64,000 nt of DNA from Nocardioides sp. Root682 (GCF_001427795.1 NZ_LMHJ01000002.1:124001-188000), one strand, 5' to 3'; numbered from the stretch's first letter, positions 1-9,179 are shown. Translations and numbers: made by a program. Notes: generated by a model not told the origin, from the sequence alone.

Positions 1-1419
1 GCCGCAGAGGCCCGGGGGCTCACGGGGAAGTACCTCCTCACGCTGGTTCTCCCGACGGCCCACCCGCACCTGGCAGCGCTCACCGGTCGCGACGTACGGC
101 GCCGGCTGTCCGAGGCGCAGCGCGCGCGGGGGAGCCGGGGCGGTGCGCATGACACCCGCGCGATCGCGCTGGACATCCTGCGACTGCGGGCCGAGCGCGC
201 CCGACTCCTCGGCTTCGACAACCACGCCGCCGTCGTGACCGCCGACAACACCGCCGGCACCCCGAAAGCGGTCCGCTCCCTGCTCGAACGCCTGGCCGCA
301 CCGGCTGCCCGCAACGCTCGTCGCGAGCAGGAAGCCCTCTCCGCGGAGGCCGGGTTCGCGGTCGAGGCCGCCGACTGGGCGTTCTACGCCGAGAAGGTCC
401 GCTCCGCCCAGTACGACGTCGACCTGGCCGCGCTGCGCCCGTGGTTCGAGGCCGAGCGGGTCCTGCGCGACGGCGTCTTCTTCGCCGCCGAGCGGCTCTA
501 CGGACTGACCTTCGTCGAGCGCCCCGACCTGCCGGGCTACCACCCCGACGTCCGGCTCTTCGAGGTCAGCCAGGACGGCACACCGATCGGGCTCTACCTG
601 CTCGACCTCTACACGCGCGACTCCAAGCGCGGCGGGGCCTGGATGAGCAGCTTCGTCAGCCAGTCCGAGCTGCTCGGCGTCGACAGCGCCGTCGTGGTCA
701 ACAACCTCAACGTCCCCAAGCCGGCGGCGGGACAGGCCACGCTGCTCACCTGGGACGAGACCCGCACGCTGTTCCACGAGTTCGGGCACGCGCTGCACGG
801 CCTGCTCGCCCGCGCCACCTATCCGAAATTCTCGGGCACCGCGGTGTTCCGCGACTTCGTCGAGTACCCGTCCCAGGTCAACGAGATGTGGATCCTGTGG
901 CCCGACGTGCTCGCCAGCTACGCCCTCCACCACGAGACCGGTGAGCCGATCCCGGCCGACGTGGTGGCCCGGATCGTGGCCGCGGAGACGTTCAACGAGG
1001 GCTTCGGCACCAGCGAGTACCTCGCGGCCGCGCTGCTCGACCTCGCCTGGCACGAGCTCGCACCCGACGAGGTCCCGACCGACCCGGATGCCGTGGCCGC
1101 ATTCGAGCAGCAGGCGCTGGCAGCCGTCGGGCTGGACAACGCGGCAGTGCCGCCGCGGTACGCGACGTCGTACTTCGCCCACAGCTTCAGCTCGGGCTAC
1201 GCCTCGGCGTACTACTCCTACATCTGGAGCGAGCTGCTCGACGCCGACACTGTCGCGTGGTTCAAGGAGAACGGCGGACTCACCCGCGAGAACGGCGACC
1301 TCTACCGACGCCACGTGATCGGCATCGGCGGCACTCGCGACCCGCTCGAATCCTACGAGGAGTGGCGGGGCCGCCCGGCGCCGATCGAGCCGCTGCTCGC
1401 CCGCCGCGGTCTCGCCTGA
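1..1419 (+). CDS. M3 family metallopeptidase (peptidyl-dipeptidase Dcp/oligopeptidase type), 5' truncated by the window
   Basis: The frame is open from the first base, so the start lies upstream and about 472 C-terminal residues are visible. The zinc-binding signature HEFGH (HExxH) is encoded at 775-789, followed by the downstream helix with the third ligand region (FRDFVEYPSQVNEMW) and a C-terminal half rich in Tyr (SSGYASAYYSYIW) as in M3 peptidases. These are cytoplasmic zinc enzymes that trim short peptides; the Dcp branch releases C-terminal dipeptides. Stop TGA at 1417-1419. I cannot judge the operon context because the upstream side is missing. Family assignment is firm; the exact Dcp versus oligopeptidase A subtype is inferred. 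Confidence 0.9.
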   Translation, partial: AAEARGLTGKYLLTLVLPTAHPHLAALTGRDVRRRLSEAQRARGSRGGAHDTRAIALDILRLRAERARLLGFDNHAAVVTADNTAGTPKAVRSLLERLAAPAARNARREQEALSAEAGFAVEAADWAFYAEKVRSAQYDVDLAALRPWFEAERVLRDGVFFAAERLYGLTFVERPDLPGYHPDVRLFEVSQDGTPIGLYLLDLYTRDSKRGGAWMSSFVSQSELLGVDSAVVVNNLNVPKPAAGQATLLTWDETRTLFHEFGHALHGLLARATYPKFSGTAVFRDFVEYPSQVNEMWILWPDVLASYALHHETGEPIPADVVARIVAAETFNEGFGTSEYLAAALLDLAWHELAPDEVPTDPDAVAAFEQQALAAVGLDNAAVPPRYATSYFAHSFSSGYASAYYSYIWSELLDADTVAWFKENGGLTRENGDLYRRHVIGIGGTRDPLESYEEWRGRPAPIEPLLARRGLA

Positions 1420-1423
1420 CGCG

Positions 1424-1473
1424 GAGTCGTGTGGTTGAGAGTGACTTGTGGGTCACCCTCAACCACACGACTC
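1424..1473. repeat. 22-bp-arm inverted repeat upstream of the AbiEi-like gene
   Basis: Left arm 1424-1445, 6-nt centre, right arm 1452-1473; 21 of 22 positions pair. The core GAGAGTGAC/GTCACCCTC is shared with the palindrome at 2440-2489 on the other side of the following gene. It could end the M3 peptidase transcript as a hairpin, but there is no T-run. The matching palindrome at the other gene end suggests a repeat family rather than a simple terminator. Confidence 0.75.
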
Positions 1474-1526
1474 GGGGCTGTGGAGGAGCGCCACGTCGCA
1501 ACTCAGATCCGGGCAGGCTCTTCGCC

Positions 1527-2441
1527 ATGTCCTTGGAGAACTGGAAGCGCCGCGCCGCAGCTCAGTGTGGACTGCTGACGCGAGCCCAGCTCGCCGAGCT
1601 CGGCGTCGACCGTTGGGCGATCCGCCATCGCATCGACACCGAACGCTGGGTGGCGCACACGCCGACAGTCATCGGTACGACGACCGGGGAGCTGTCCCGT
1701 GAGCAGCTGATGTGGCTGGGAGTCCTCCACGGGGGCCCCGGCGCGCTGGTCGGAGATCTCACCGCGGCCGAGGTTGCGGGCCTGCGGAACTGGTATCGCG
1801 ACGACGTCACGATCCTGGTGCGCGCCGACGCCGGCGTCGGCGCTGGGCATCAGGGGATCCGCTTCGCCCGTACCCGTAGGCCGCTCGAGGAGTGGAGGCG
1901 ACCGGGGACTGGCCTTCCCCGGTGCCGAATCGAGCCGGCGATGCTGCGCTTTGCTGCTGCTCAAGGGTCGACCAGAACGGCAGAAGGGGTGCTTGCTGCG
2001 ACTGTTCAACAGCGCCTGTCGTCGCCAGACCTCCTGCTCGAGTGGATCGATCGTCTTCGCCCCCTGCGCGGCGCCGACCGTTTCCGCCGAGCGCTGCGCG
2101 AGATTGCGGGCGGGGCGCACTCGGTGGCCGAGATCGACGTGCGGCGGATGTGCAAGCAGTTCGGACTGGCGCTGCCAATAAGGCAGGTGCGGCGGCGAGA
2201 CTCTTCTGGACGGGTGCGCTTCACCGACTGCCAGTGGCGCTTGGCCGACGGACGCATCCTCGACCTCGAGGTGGATGGCGCCTTCCACATGGACGTGGAG
2301 AGCTGGGAGGACGACCTCGCTCGGCAGCGTGCCCTCACCTCGCCGAACCGGGTCGTCGTCCGCTGCACCGCACGCGAACTGAGGGACGAACCTGACCGGG
2401 TCGCGCGTGACCTCCGTCTGCTGGGCGTCCCCGCAGCCTGA
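1527..2441 (+). CDS. AbiEi-type winged-helix / DUF559-like nuclease-fold protein
   Basis: A 304-residue protein. The N-terminus (about residues 5-55: AQCGLLTRAQLAELGV, then WAIRHRI) resembles the winged-helix AbiEi antitoxin domain. The C-terminus (about 235-300) has an LDLEVDGAFH strand followed by a helix and a VVRCTARELRDEPDRVARDL segment, the layout of DUF559/Vsr-like restriction-endonuclease folds. Proteins of this architecture are usually annotated as type IV toxin-antitoxin AbiEi-domain proteins; their biochemical role is unknown to me. No AbiEii-type nucleotidyltransferase toxin lies beside it. The ATG at 1527 was chosen because homology begins there; the open frame upstream to 1257 overlaps the peptidase gene. 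The gene is bracketed by two related palindromes, and its stop codon lies inside the second. Confidence 0.8.
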   Translation: MSLENWKRRAAAQCGLLTRAQLAELGVDRWAIRHRIDTERWVAHTPTVIGTTTGELSREQLMWLGVLHGGPGALVGDLTAAEVAGLRNWYRDDVTILVRADAGVGAGHQGIRFARTRRPLEEWRRPGTGLPRCRIEPAMLRFAAAQGSTRTAEGVLAATVQQRLSSPDLLLEWIDRLRPLRGADRFRRALREIAGGAHSVAEIDVRRMCKQFGLALPIRQVRRRDSSGRVRFTDCQWRLADGRILDLEVDGAFHMDVESWEDDLARQRALTSPNRVVVRCTARELRDEPDRVARDLRLLGVPAA

Positions 2442-2489
2442 GTTGGGTGGGTGAGAGTGACCCCTGGGTCACTCTCACCTGACCAACTC
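2440..2489. repeat. 24-bp-arm inverted repeat overlapping the stop of the AbiEi-like gene
   Basis: Left arm 2440-2463, 2-nt centre, right arm 2466-2489; 21 of 24 positions pair, two of the mismatches being G-T. The core GTGAGAGTGACC/GGTCACTCTCAC is nearly that of the repeat at 1424-1473. It includes most of the stop codon of the upstream gene and ends 2 nt before the convergent sugar dehydrogenase gene, so it may also serve as a bidirectional transcription stop. Confidence 0.75.
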
Positions 2490-2491
2490 GA

Positions 2492-3655
2492 TCAGGCCGG
2501 CGGCCTGATGCGGAGCACGACGTCCTGGCCGCTGCCGTTGTCGGTCGTGACGAGCAGGGAGTGGGCCGCTGTGGCTGTCACGTCGCGCAGACGGCCGTAC
2601 CGACGCAGCTCCGTCGGTGAACGGGTCCAGACCAGCCGACCGTCCGAGTCGAACTTCACGAACATCAGCCGCTGGCCCTTGAGCACCGCGACGGCGAGGG
2701 CGTTGCGGTAGGAACCCCAGGCGGCCCCCGCCACGAAGTCCGCGCCGGACGGGGCAATCGTCGGGTAGCCGGACCTCCACCGCGCCGCGACCTGCGCGCC
2801 GGGCAGCGAGAAGTCGGTCATCGGGCGAGTCTCGTTGTAGCCGGGGACGGGGTTCCAGCCGTAGTTGCGACCGTTGCCGATCACGTTGATCTCGTCGTCG
2901 CGGTCGGTGCCGTGCTCGACGGCCCACAGCGAACCATCGGCTCGTTGCGCGAGGGCCTGGACGTTGCGGTGCCCGTAGCTGAGGACGGAACGGCGATTCC
3001 CGGTGCTGCCGTACCAGTGGTTCCCGGGCACCGGACGCCCGGTGAAGCGGCTGACCCGCAGGACCTTGCCGCCCAGTGAGTTCAGGTCCTGCGGGTTCGT
3101 CCCGACAGCGGCATCACCCGTACCGATCACCAGCGCACCACTGTGAGCGATCAGGAGACGACAACCCCCGTGCCTGCCCGTGACGGACGGGATCCCGGAC
3201 ACGAGGACCTCGTCGAGCACGGCCCGGGTCAGTCCGGTGTCGAGCCGCCACGCGATCACGCGGATGTCGTGGGAACCATCGGACTTCTGCCAACCCGAGC
3301 AGGTGTAGATCCGACGGTTGTCCGTGAACCGCGGGTCGATCTCGAGTCCGAGCAGGCCCGTCTCGCCGGACGCCCACACGCTCGCGCTCGGGAACTGCAG
3401 GTTGCGCTTCCGGCCGTTCGCGGGGTTGATCACCGTCAGCGTGCGGCGGGTCCGCTGGGTCACCAGCAGCTGGCCGGTCGGCAGCTGCTGGACCTCCCAG
3501 GGATGGTCGAGCCCGGACGCGATGACGTCGACGCGGAAGCCGGCAGCGGCCTGGACCCGGTCGGGTGCCTCGGCCCGGACCGGTGGTCCGATCGGACTGA
3601 GGGTGACCGCGAGCAGCAGCAGGAAACAGGGCAGGACGACGACCCGAGGACGCAT
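2492..3655 (-). CDS. secreted PQQ-dependent sugar dehydrogenase (GSDH/sorbosone dehydrogenase fold)
   Basis: 387 residues. A signal peptide is visible at 1-29 (MRPRVVVLPCFLLLLAVTLS), then a six-bladed beta-propeller with GSDH motifs: FRVDVIASGLDHPWEVQQL, GLLGLEIDPRF, LVIGTGDAA, VLSYGHRNVQALA and AVEHGTDRDDEINVI. Family members oxidise aldoses with pyrroloquinoline quinone outside the membrane, although many actinobacterial homologues have unproven substrates. The ATG at 3655 was chosen because it places the signal peptide at the N-terminus; the frame stays open upstream but is antisense to panB. It follows panB on the same strand by 29 nt, so the two may be co-transcribed without an obvious metabolic link. 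Confidence 0.85.
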   Translation of the reverse strand: MRPRVVVLPCFLLLLAVTLSPIGPPVRAEAPDRVQAAAGFRVDVIASGLDHPWEVQQLPTGQLLVTQRTRRTLTVINPANGRKRNLQFPSASVWASGETGLLGLEIDPRFTDNRRIYTCSGWQKSDGSHDIRVIAWRLDTGLTRAVLDEVLVSGIPSVTGRHGGCRLLIAHSGALVIGTGDAAVGTNPQDLNSLGGKVLRVSRFTGRPVPGNHWYGSTGNRRSVLSYGHRNVQALAQRADGSLWAVEHGTDRDDEINVIGNGRNYGWNPVPGYNETRPMTDFSLPGAQVAARWRSGYPTIAPSGADFVAGAAWGSYRNALAVAVLKGQRLMFVKFDSDGRLVWTRSPTELRRYGRLRDVTATAAHSLLVTTDNGSGQDVVLRIRPPA

Positions 3656-3684
3656 GCCCTGACCGTACGCCGCCTCCGGCGCGA

Positions 3685-4536
3685 TCAGAAGGTGTGCTCG
3701 GGGGCGGGGAAGCTCCCGTCCTTGACCTCGGAGTCGTAGGCACGGGCAGCGTCGAGCAACGTCGAGCGGATGTCGGCGTACTGCTTGACGAAGCGGGGGA
3801 GCTTGCCGGTCCGCAGGCCGAAGGCGTCCTGCCAGACGAGCACCTGGCCGTCGCACTGGTTGCCGGCGCCGATGCCGATCGTGGAGATCTCGAGCTTGGC
3901 GGTGACCTCGGCGGCGACGTCGCCCGGAACCATTTCCATCACGACGGCGAACGCGCCCGCCTCCTGGACGGCGAGGGCGTCGCGCATCACGCGCTCGGCT
4001 GCCTCGCCCCGGCCCTGCACGCGGTAGCCGCCGAGGGTGTGCTCGGACTGCGGGGTGAAGCCGATGTGGGCCATCACGGGGATGCCGCCCTGGACCATCT
4101 TCTCGATCTGGGGTGCCATCTCGACGCCGCCTTCGAGCTTCACGCAGTGCGCGCCGCCCTCCTTCATGAAGCGGACGGCGGTGAGATAGCCCTGCTCGGG
4201 CGAGGCCTGGTACGAGCCGAACGGCAGGTCGCCGACGACCATCGCGCGGGAGACCGAGCGGCTCACCGCACGGGTGAGCGGGATCAGCTCGTCGACCGTG
4301 ATCGGCAGCGACGTCGAGTTGCCGAGGACGTTGTTGGACGCGCTGTCGCCGACGAGGAGGAGCTCGATGCCCGCCTCGTCGAAGATCTGCGCGGTCAGCT
4401 GGTCGTAGCTGGTCAGCATGGAGATCCGCTCGCCGCGCTGCTTCATCTCGCGCACGTGGTGGGTACGGATCCGCTTGATGGCCGGTGCCGCGGGGGCGCC
4501 GCCGTACGGAGCGGTTTCTTCGGGGGTGCTGCTCAT
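3685..4536 (-). CDS. panB: 3-methyl-2-oxobutanoate hydroxymethyltransferase (PanB)
   Basis: 283 residues. The enzyme transfers a hydroxymethyl group from 5,10-methylene-THF to 2-oxoisovalerate, giving ketopantoate, the first committed step of pantothenate/CoA synthesis in the cytoplasm. Family signatures are present: KQRGERISMLTSYDQLTAQIFDEAG, LLLVGDSASNNVLG (Mg-binding Asp), LPFGSYQ, VKLEGG, GIPVMAHIGFTPQ, TIGIGAGNQCDGQVLVWQD. I chose the ATG at 4536 (MSSTPEE...); a GTG at 4581 would add 15 residues with no family support. No panC or panD lies nearby in this window. Confidence 0.96.
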   Translation of the reverse strand: MSSTPEETAPYGGAPAAPAIKRIRTHHVREMKQRGERISMLTSYDQLTAQIFDEAGIELLLVGDSASNNVLGNSTSLPITVDELIPLTRAVSRSVSRAMVVGDLPFGSYQASPEQGYLTAVRFMKEGGAHCVKLEGGVEMAPQIEKMVQGGIPVMAHIGFTPQSEHTLGGYRVQGRGEAAERVMRDALAVQEAGAFAVVMEMVPGDVAAEVTAKLEISTIGIGAGNQCDGQVLVWQDAFGLRTGKLPRFVKQYADIRSTLLDAARAYDSEVKDGSFPAPEHTF

Positions 4537-4643
4537 CGTCGAGCTCGCTTTCTTCGGACTCGCGGCCCAGTCTGGGTCCACGTTCGTTGAAGGACAACGA
4601 TGAGGCTAGTCGCGTCGAGTCCGTCCGCGCGCTGTGTGTTGGA

Positions 4644-5150
4644 TCACCCGGCCGAAGGGGACGATCCGGCGGAGTCCGCAGCGGCCTCGAGGTCGTTCAC
4701 GACGATCCGTCGCATGCCGAGCATCGCCTGCGTCGCGGCGGCCGCGCGGGACGGATCCGGATCGGTCACGAGCTCGTAGAGCCGGGCCGGGACGATCTGC
4801 CAGGACAGGCCGTAGCGGTCCTTGAGCCAGCCGCAGACCGACTCGACGCCGCCGTCGACCAGCGAGTCCCAGTAGTAGTCGACCTCGGACTGGTCGCGGC
4901 ACGTGACGGAGAACGAGACCGCCTCGGTGAACGGGAACGCCGGCCCGCCGTTGATCCCGCGGAAGGTCAACCCGTCGAGGGTGAACTCGCCCGCCATCAC
5001 GGTTCCCGGCTCGCCGGGGCTGCCCTCGGAGTAGCGGCTCAGGTGACCGATCGAGGAGTTCGGGAAGATGCCGGTGTAGAAGCGCGCGGCTTCCTCGAGG
5101 GTGTCGTCGAACCACAGGCAGGGCTGGATGTGGCTGCTCGCAATGCTCAT
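4644..5150 (-). CDS. VOC superfamily (PhnB-like/3-demethylubiquinone methyltransferase-like) protein
   Basis: 168 residues with the PhnB-type glyoxalase fold: an N-terminal IQPCLWFDDTLEEAARFY motif, IFPNSSIG, GLTFRGINGGPAFPFTEAVS, DQSEVDYYWDSLVDGG and CGWLKDRYGLSWQIVP. Such proteins are annotated variously as 3-demethylubiquinone-9 methyltransferase domain or VOC proteins; the name is misleading, since most are small metal-dependent enzymes of unknown substrate. It is encoded 107 nt upstream of panB in the same direction and 30 nt downstream of the giant cargo-like gene. Function remains open. Confidence 0.85.
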   Translation of the reverse strand: MSIASSHIQPCLWFDDTLEEAARFYTGIFPNSSIGHLSRYSEGSPGEPGTVMAGEFTLDGLTFRGINGGPAFPFTEAVSFSVTCRDQSEVDYYWDSLVDGGVESVCGWLKDRYGLSWQIVPARLYELVTDPDPSRAAAATQAMLGMRRIVVNDLEAAADSAGSSPSAG

Positions 5151-5180
5151 GGCAGGACAGACCGGTGCACGCGCGGCGAC

Positions 5181-8100
5181 TCATCGTCGGGTCGGCGGCT
5201 TGTTCATGATCCGCTCGGCCTTCGCCTCGACGCCGGCTTCGTGCAGGACCTCCTCGCGCACCAGCCGCATGATGTCGTCGAACTGCTGCTGCGCTGCGGC
5301 GGCAACGGCCCCAGGTCCGGGGCTCGGTGGCTCGTTGCCGCGGCGCTGGCTGTTGGTCTTGCTCTTGCCGGGTTCAGTCATCTGGTTCTCGTCCTGGATG
5401 GCGCGGTTGGTGCGGCCGACAGCGTCCTTGCGGGCGTAGTCCACCGCGCCCTGGATCTGGGCGATCGCGTCCGTGGCGTCCGCGTCAGAAAGGCCGACCG
5501 CTCCCGTGGTCCGACCTCGGCGGATGCGTTCGATCAAGCCGGAGTTGAGCAGCAACTTCTTGACCGTGGAGCTCATCGCGTTGTCGGCCGATGTCTTGAT
5601 GCGCGCGGCACGCTCGTAAATCATGATCGTGGTCTGCTGGTTGTCCGCTCGCGAACCGCGCCACGGCATGTACTGCTCCAGCGCCGCCCAGACCTGCTTG
5701 CCCACGGCGAACGGGATCACGTGCTCGGACTCGGTCCAGTGCAGCCAGTGTCCGCCGCGGTTGCTGGGCGGCTTCGCGCCGTGCTTGCCGACGGTGGGCG
5801 GACTGATTCCGGGCGCGCTCCTCCCGGGATCCTTCCCCTTGGTCCCGCCAGCCTTGGTGGTGAAGTGGGCCCTGGTTGCGTCGACCAACTGGTGAAAGAG
5901 CTGGTCGGCTCGGGTCTTCAACGCTTCCGCCCGGCCCTTGGCAGTCGGATCGGTCTCGATCCGCTTCACGGTCGCCACGTAGTCGTCGATCGTCGCGCGG
6001 TACTGACGGTCGATGTCCTTGACGGTGGGTGTCGGCGCGGCGGTCGCGCTCGGGGTGGGGGTGGAGGCCGTGTAGAGGACGTTGGGGGCGCCCTTCCTGG
6101 AGTAGACCGAGTGCTTCTCGCCGTCCGCATCGAACTCCTGCCGGAAGGTGATGCCGAGCATCCGGTCCTTGAGCTTCCTCAGCCCCGCACCGGCGGCTGC
6201 CGCCTTGTCCTTGACCCAGTTCTTGCCGGCGGCTGCCTTGCCCTTGACCCAGGCCTTGCCGGCGGCGACCTTGCCCTTGACCTTCGCGCCGATCCCCTTC
6301 AGGCCGCGGATGACCGGACCGGCGAGCTTGAGGCCCTGCTTGATCACGAAGTCGATCGCCTTGTTGAAGGGCTTCTGGAGGGCCTGGATGATCGACTTGA
6401 TCTTCTCGCCGATGCCGCCGATGCCGAGCACGCTGGCGATGAAGCCGATCAGGATCGGCACCATCTGGCCGAGCGCGTCCTCGATCTTGTTGACCACCGA
6501 GGACACGTTGCCCTTCGCGATGTCGACGACTCCGTCGATGACGGTGTTGACGAACTTCATGATCCGGGAGGCGTTGTTGACGAAGAACATGACCACGTCG
6601 TAGATCAGCTTGCAGGCCTTGATGAACGCGGCGGCCGGGTTGAGCAGTGAGACCAGCCAGGTGATGCCGGCGGTGATGATCTTGGTGATCACGAAGTCCT
6701 GGATCTGCTCCATGATCATGTTCTTGATGTCGCCGAGCTTCTCCAGCAACATCTCCCAGATCGCGCCGATGCCGCCGCTGGCGATCTTCTGGAAGATGTC
6801 GACGCCCTTCTCGATGGCCGCCATCGCCTTCTCGCCGATCTGCTTGGCGATCCGGTTGCGGATGTTGGCCCAGGTGAGGCCGAAGATCGAGGCGAGGAGC
6901 TTGATGATGCCCTTGACGTCGAAGGTGTCGGGGATCTCGATGCCGGCCTCGCCGAGCTGGCCGAACAGCCAACCCATCAACCCCTTCTTGAGGTGGGTGC
7001 CGATGTTGGCGAAGAACTTGTTGATGCCGCCCTTGATCGCACCGATCAGGTTGCCGAGGAATCCGACCGGGTCCTTGATGATGTCGCCGATCGCGGCGGC
7101 AGCGCGGGCCAGGGTGTTCTTCAGCATCGTGACCAGTTCGCGGATGGTGTTGATGACGGCCTTGATGGCGCCGATCGCCTTGTCGACCAGGCCCTTGTTC
7201 TCGGCCTGGAGTGCCTCGATCCGCTCGTCGAGGCCCTTGCGCGCCTCGACGTACTTGGTCGCGAGCGACTCGACGACCTCGTTCTGCTTGTTGTCGACGT
7301 CCGACTCGAGCTGTTCGAACTTCTCGCCGATCTCCTTGGCCGCCTCCGAGCCGACCTTCCGCAGGTCCGGCGAGAGAGTCTTGACGTAGGCCGCGATCTC
7401 ACCGCGTCCCTTGGCGATGCGCTCCTTGGCCGCCTTCAGGTCGTTGCCCACGATGTCGGCGACGTTGGCGATCACGCCGTCCATCTGCTTGAGGTAGATC
7501 TCGCGGCCGGCCGCGTAGAACTCGTTGACCTTGTCGGGCATCCCGAGCAGCTTGTCCTTGGCCCAGCGCAGGCCGCCCAGCCAACCGCCGTATCGGTCCG
7601 CCTTGTACGCCGACATCTTGGCCGAGACGTACGACTCGAACGCCTGCTTGGCTCCTGCCTCGCCCTTCTCGAACGCCGCATCCACCTTCGGGTCGATGCC
7701 CTCCAGAGTCTTCTTCACGTCCGCCTCGGTGGCGGTGAAGATGCCCTGGATCTTGTTGGTGACCTCGGCGCGCTTCTGCTCGTCCTTCGACTTGGTCGTG
7801 CCCTTCGCAGCCATCAGCTTCGCCATGGCGGCGCCCTTGGCGCCCTGCATCCCCGCGACCCCGGCCTTGGTGTCGGCCTGTGCCTGCTCGTGGCCCTGGG
7901 CGAGGGTGGCCCGCTCCTCCTGGCGGTACTCAGCCGGGGCGGTCTTGGCATGCTGTGCTGCCTTCTGCTTGTCCGCCAGCGCACCCTCGAACTCCGGCTC
8001 GTTGGACTTCGCGAGCTGCTCGTCGGTGACGTTCGCGTCGGCCATCTCCTGGTCGGCCTGGTGCTTGCCCGCTTCGAGGTTGGTCTGCTCGGCAGGCGCC

Positions 8101-9179
8101 GGCTTGGGCACCGCGCCGTCCGCCGGGATCGCCGGGGCGGCGCCCGGATTCTCCGGGGACATCGGCGTCACGGGCTTGGCGACTGCCTTGGACTGGTCAG
8201 GAGCCGCCTCGGTCGACGCCTCGATGTCGTGGGCGGCGTCGTCCTTGCCCTGGCCGACCATGCCCTTGACCTCACCCTTGACCTCGCCCGCCTTGCTGGC
8301 GGACGGGTCGCAGGCCTCCTTCAGGGTCTTGGGTGCCTTCGCCTCGATCGCGGTCTTGACGGCCGCGATGAACGCCTTCTTGTCGAAGGTCCCGGCCTGC
8401 TGGGAGTCCATCTTGTCGACCTTGGCCGCTTTGGCCTGGCCGGCGATGTCGTCGGTCGGTGCCAGCGCGGCGCCCTGGGCCTCCTGCGCCTTCGAGGCGG
8501 CCGTCGGGTGGGACTTCTTGTCCTTCGCCACGCCCTTCACTCCGCCGGTGACCCGCACGAACGCCGGATCCTCCTCCGGCCGCGTACCAACGGGTGCGAC
8601 GGGCGGCTGGAGGAGCATGTCGGCAGCGATCGGCGCGGGAGCTGCGGCCCCCACTGCACCGCCAGCCCCCGTCGCAACGGGCCCGGCGGCCTTGGCTGCG
8701 GGTGCGCCGCCGGCCACCTTCGGCTTCGCGGCGCCGGCCTTGGCCGCAGCCGGGACTGCCGGCACCCTCTTGGGCGGCGGCACGGGCTTCTTGGCCGCCA
8801 CCGAGCCCGGTCCGAAACCGGTCTTGGTCACCGCGAGTGCCGAGGCGGGCGGCTTGGGTCCTTCCAGATCGACCGGCACGCCGAGGGACTTGGCCTGTTT
8901 GAGTCCCGTCTCCACCACGTCGATGGACGGCTCGTCCTTCTTGATCTCCCTGAGCGCGCCATCGATCTCGACCACGGCCCGTTCGCTGGGCCCCTTGCCC
9001 TTGGCCGCCATCAGGGCAGCGACAGCAGCGTTGCCTGCGTTGCGCTGAAGGGCGAGTACGGCGCCGGCGCTGCCGCCGACGGCGGGCCGCGATCCGCCGG
9101 CGGCACGACGGCGGCCGTCATCGAGGGCATGGGACGCCTCGGCCTTGACGGCCTCGGCTCCCTGTCGGGCGCCGGCCAT
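5181..9179 (-). CDS. giant eCIS-associated-like polymorphic protein (orphan cargo/toxin candidate)
   Basis: 1,332 residues from the ATG at 9179; an in-frame ATG at 9293 would add 38 Arg/Pro-rich residues. The N-terminus carries LALQRNAGNAAVAALM (about 42-57), the LQR-AGN-AV motif typical of proteins tied to extracellular contractile injection systems. A long Ala/Lys/Pro-rich linker follows (about 60-480), then helical, coiled-coil-like segments (500-760) and a Gly/Ile-rich amphipathic helical region with hydrophobic stretches (about 760-1010, including LIGFIASVLGIGGIG). Next is a Lys-Ala repeat (VAAGKAWVKGKAAAGKNWVK), and the C-terminus has TESEHVIPF (about 1148-1156), a possible HNH-like catalytic motif. 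No tail tube, sheath, baseplate or immunity gene is seen nearby. The cargo/toxin role is inference. Confidence 0.75.
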   Translation of the reverse strand: MAGARQGAEAVKAEASHALDDGRRRAAGGSRPAVGGSAGAVLALQRNAGNAAVAALMAAKGKGPSERAVVEIDGALREIKKDEPSIDVVETGLKQAKSLGVPVDLEGPKPPASALAVTKTGFGPGSVAAKKPVPPPKRVPAVPAAAKAGAAKPKVAGGAPAAKAAGPVATGAGGAVGAAAPAPIAADMLLQPPVAPVGTRPEEDPAFVRVTGGVKGVAKDKKSHPTAASKAQEAQGAALAPTDDIAGQAKAAKVDKMDSQQAGTFDKKAFIAAVKTAIEAKAPKTLKEACDPSASKAGEVKGEVKGMVGQGKDDAAHDIEASTEAAPDQSKAVAKPVTPMSPENPGAAPAIPADGAVPKPAPAEQTNLEAGKHQADQEMADANVTDEQLAKSNEPEFEGALADKQKAAQHAKTAPAEYRQEERATLAQGHEQAQADTKAGVAGMQGAKGAAMAKLMAAKGTTKSKDEQKRAEVTNKIQGIFTATEADVKKTLEGIDPKVDAAFEKGEAGAKQAFESYVSAKMSAYKADRYGGWLGGLRWAKDKLLGMPDKVNEFYAAGREIYLKQMDGVIANVADIVGNDLKAAKERIAKGRGEIAAYVKTLSPDLRKVGSEAAKEIGEKFEQLESDVDNKQNEVVESLATKYVEARKGLDERIEALQAENKGLVDKAIGAIKAVINTIRELVTMLKNTLARAAAAIGDIIKDPVGFLGNLIGAIKGGINKFFANIGTHLKKGLMGWLFGQLGEAGIEIPDTFDVKGIIKLLASIFGLTWANIRNRIAKQIGEKAMAAIEKGVDIFQKIASGGIGAIWEMLLEKLGDIKNMIMEQIQDFVITKIITAGITWLVSLLNPAAAFIKACKLIYDVVMFFVNNASRIMKFVNTVIDGVVDIAKGNVSSVVNKIEDALGQMVPILIGFIASVLGIGGIGEKIKSIIQALQKPFNKAIDFVIKQGLKLAGPVIRGLKGIGAKVKGKVAAGKAWVKGKAAAGKNWVKDKAAAAGAGLRKLKDRMLGITFRQEFDADGEKHSVYSRKGAPNVLYTASTPTPSATAAPTPTVKDIDRQYRATIDDYVATVKRIETDPTAKGRAEALKTRADQLFHQLVDATRAHFTTKAGGTKGKDPGRSAPGISPPTVGKHGAKPPSNRGGHWLHWTESEHVIPFAVGKQVWAALEQYMPWRGSRADNQQTTIMIYERAARIKTSADNAMSSTVKKLLLNSGLIERIRRGRTTGAVGLSDADATDAIAQIQGAVDYARKDAVGRTNRAIQDENQMTEPGKSKTNSQRRGNEPPSPGPGAVAAAAQQQFDDIMRLVREEVLHEAGVEAKAERIMNKPPTRR

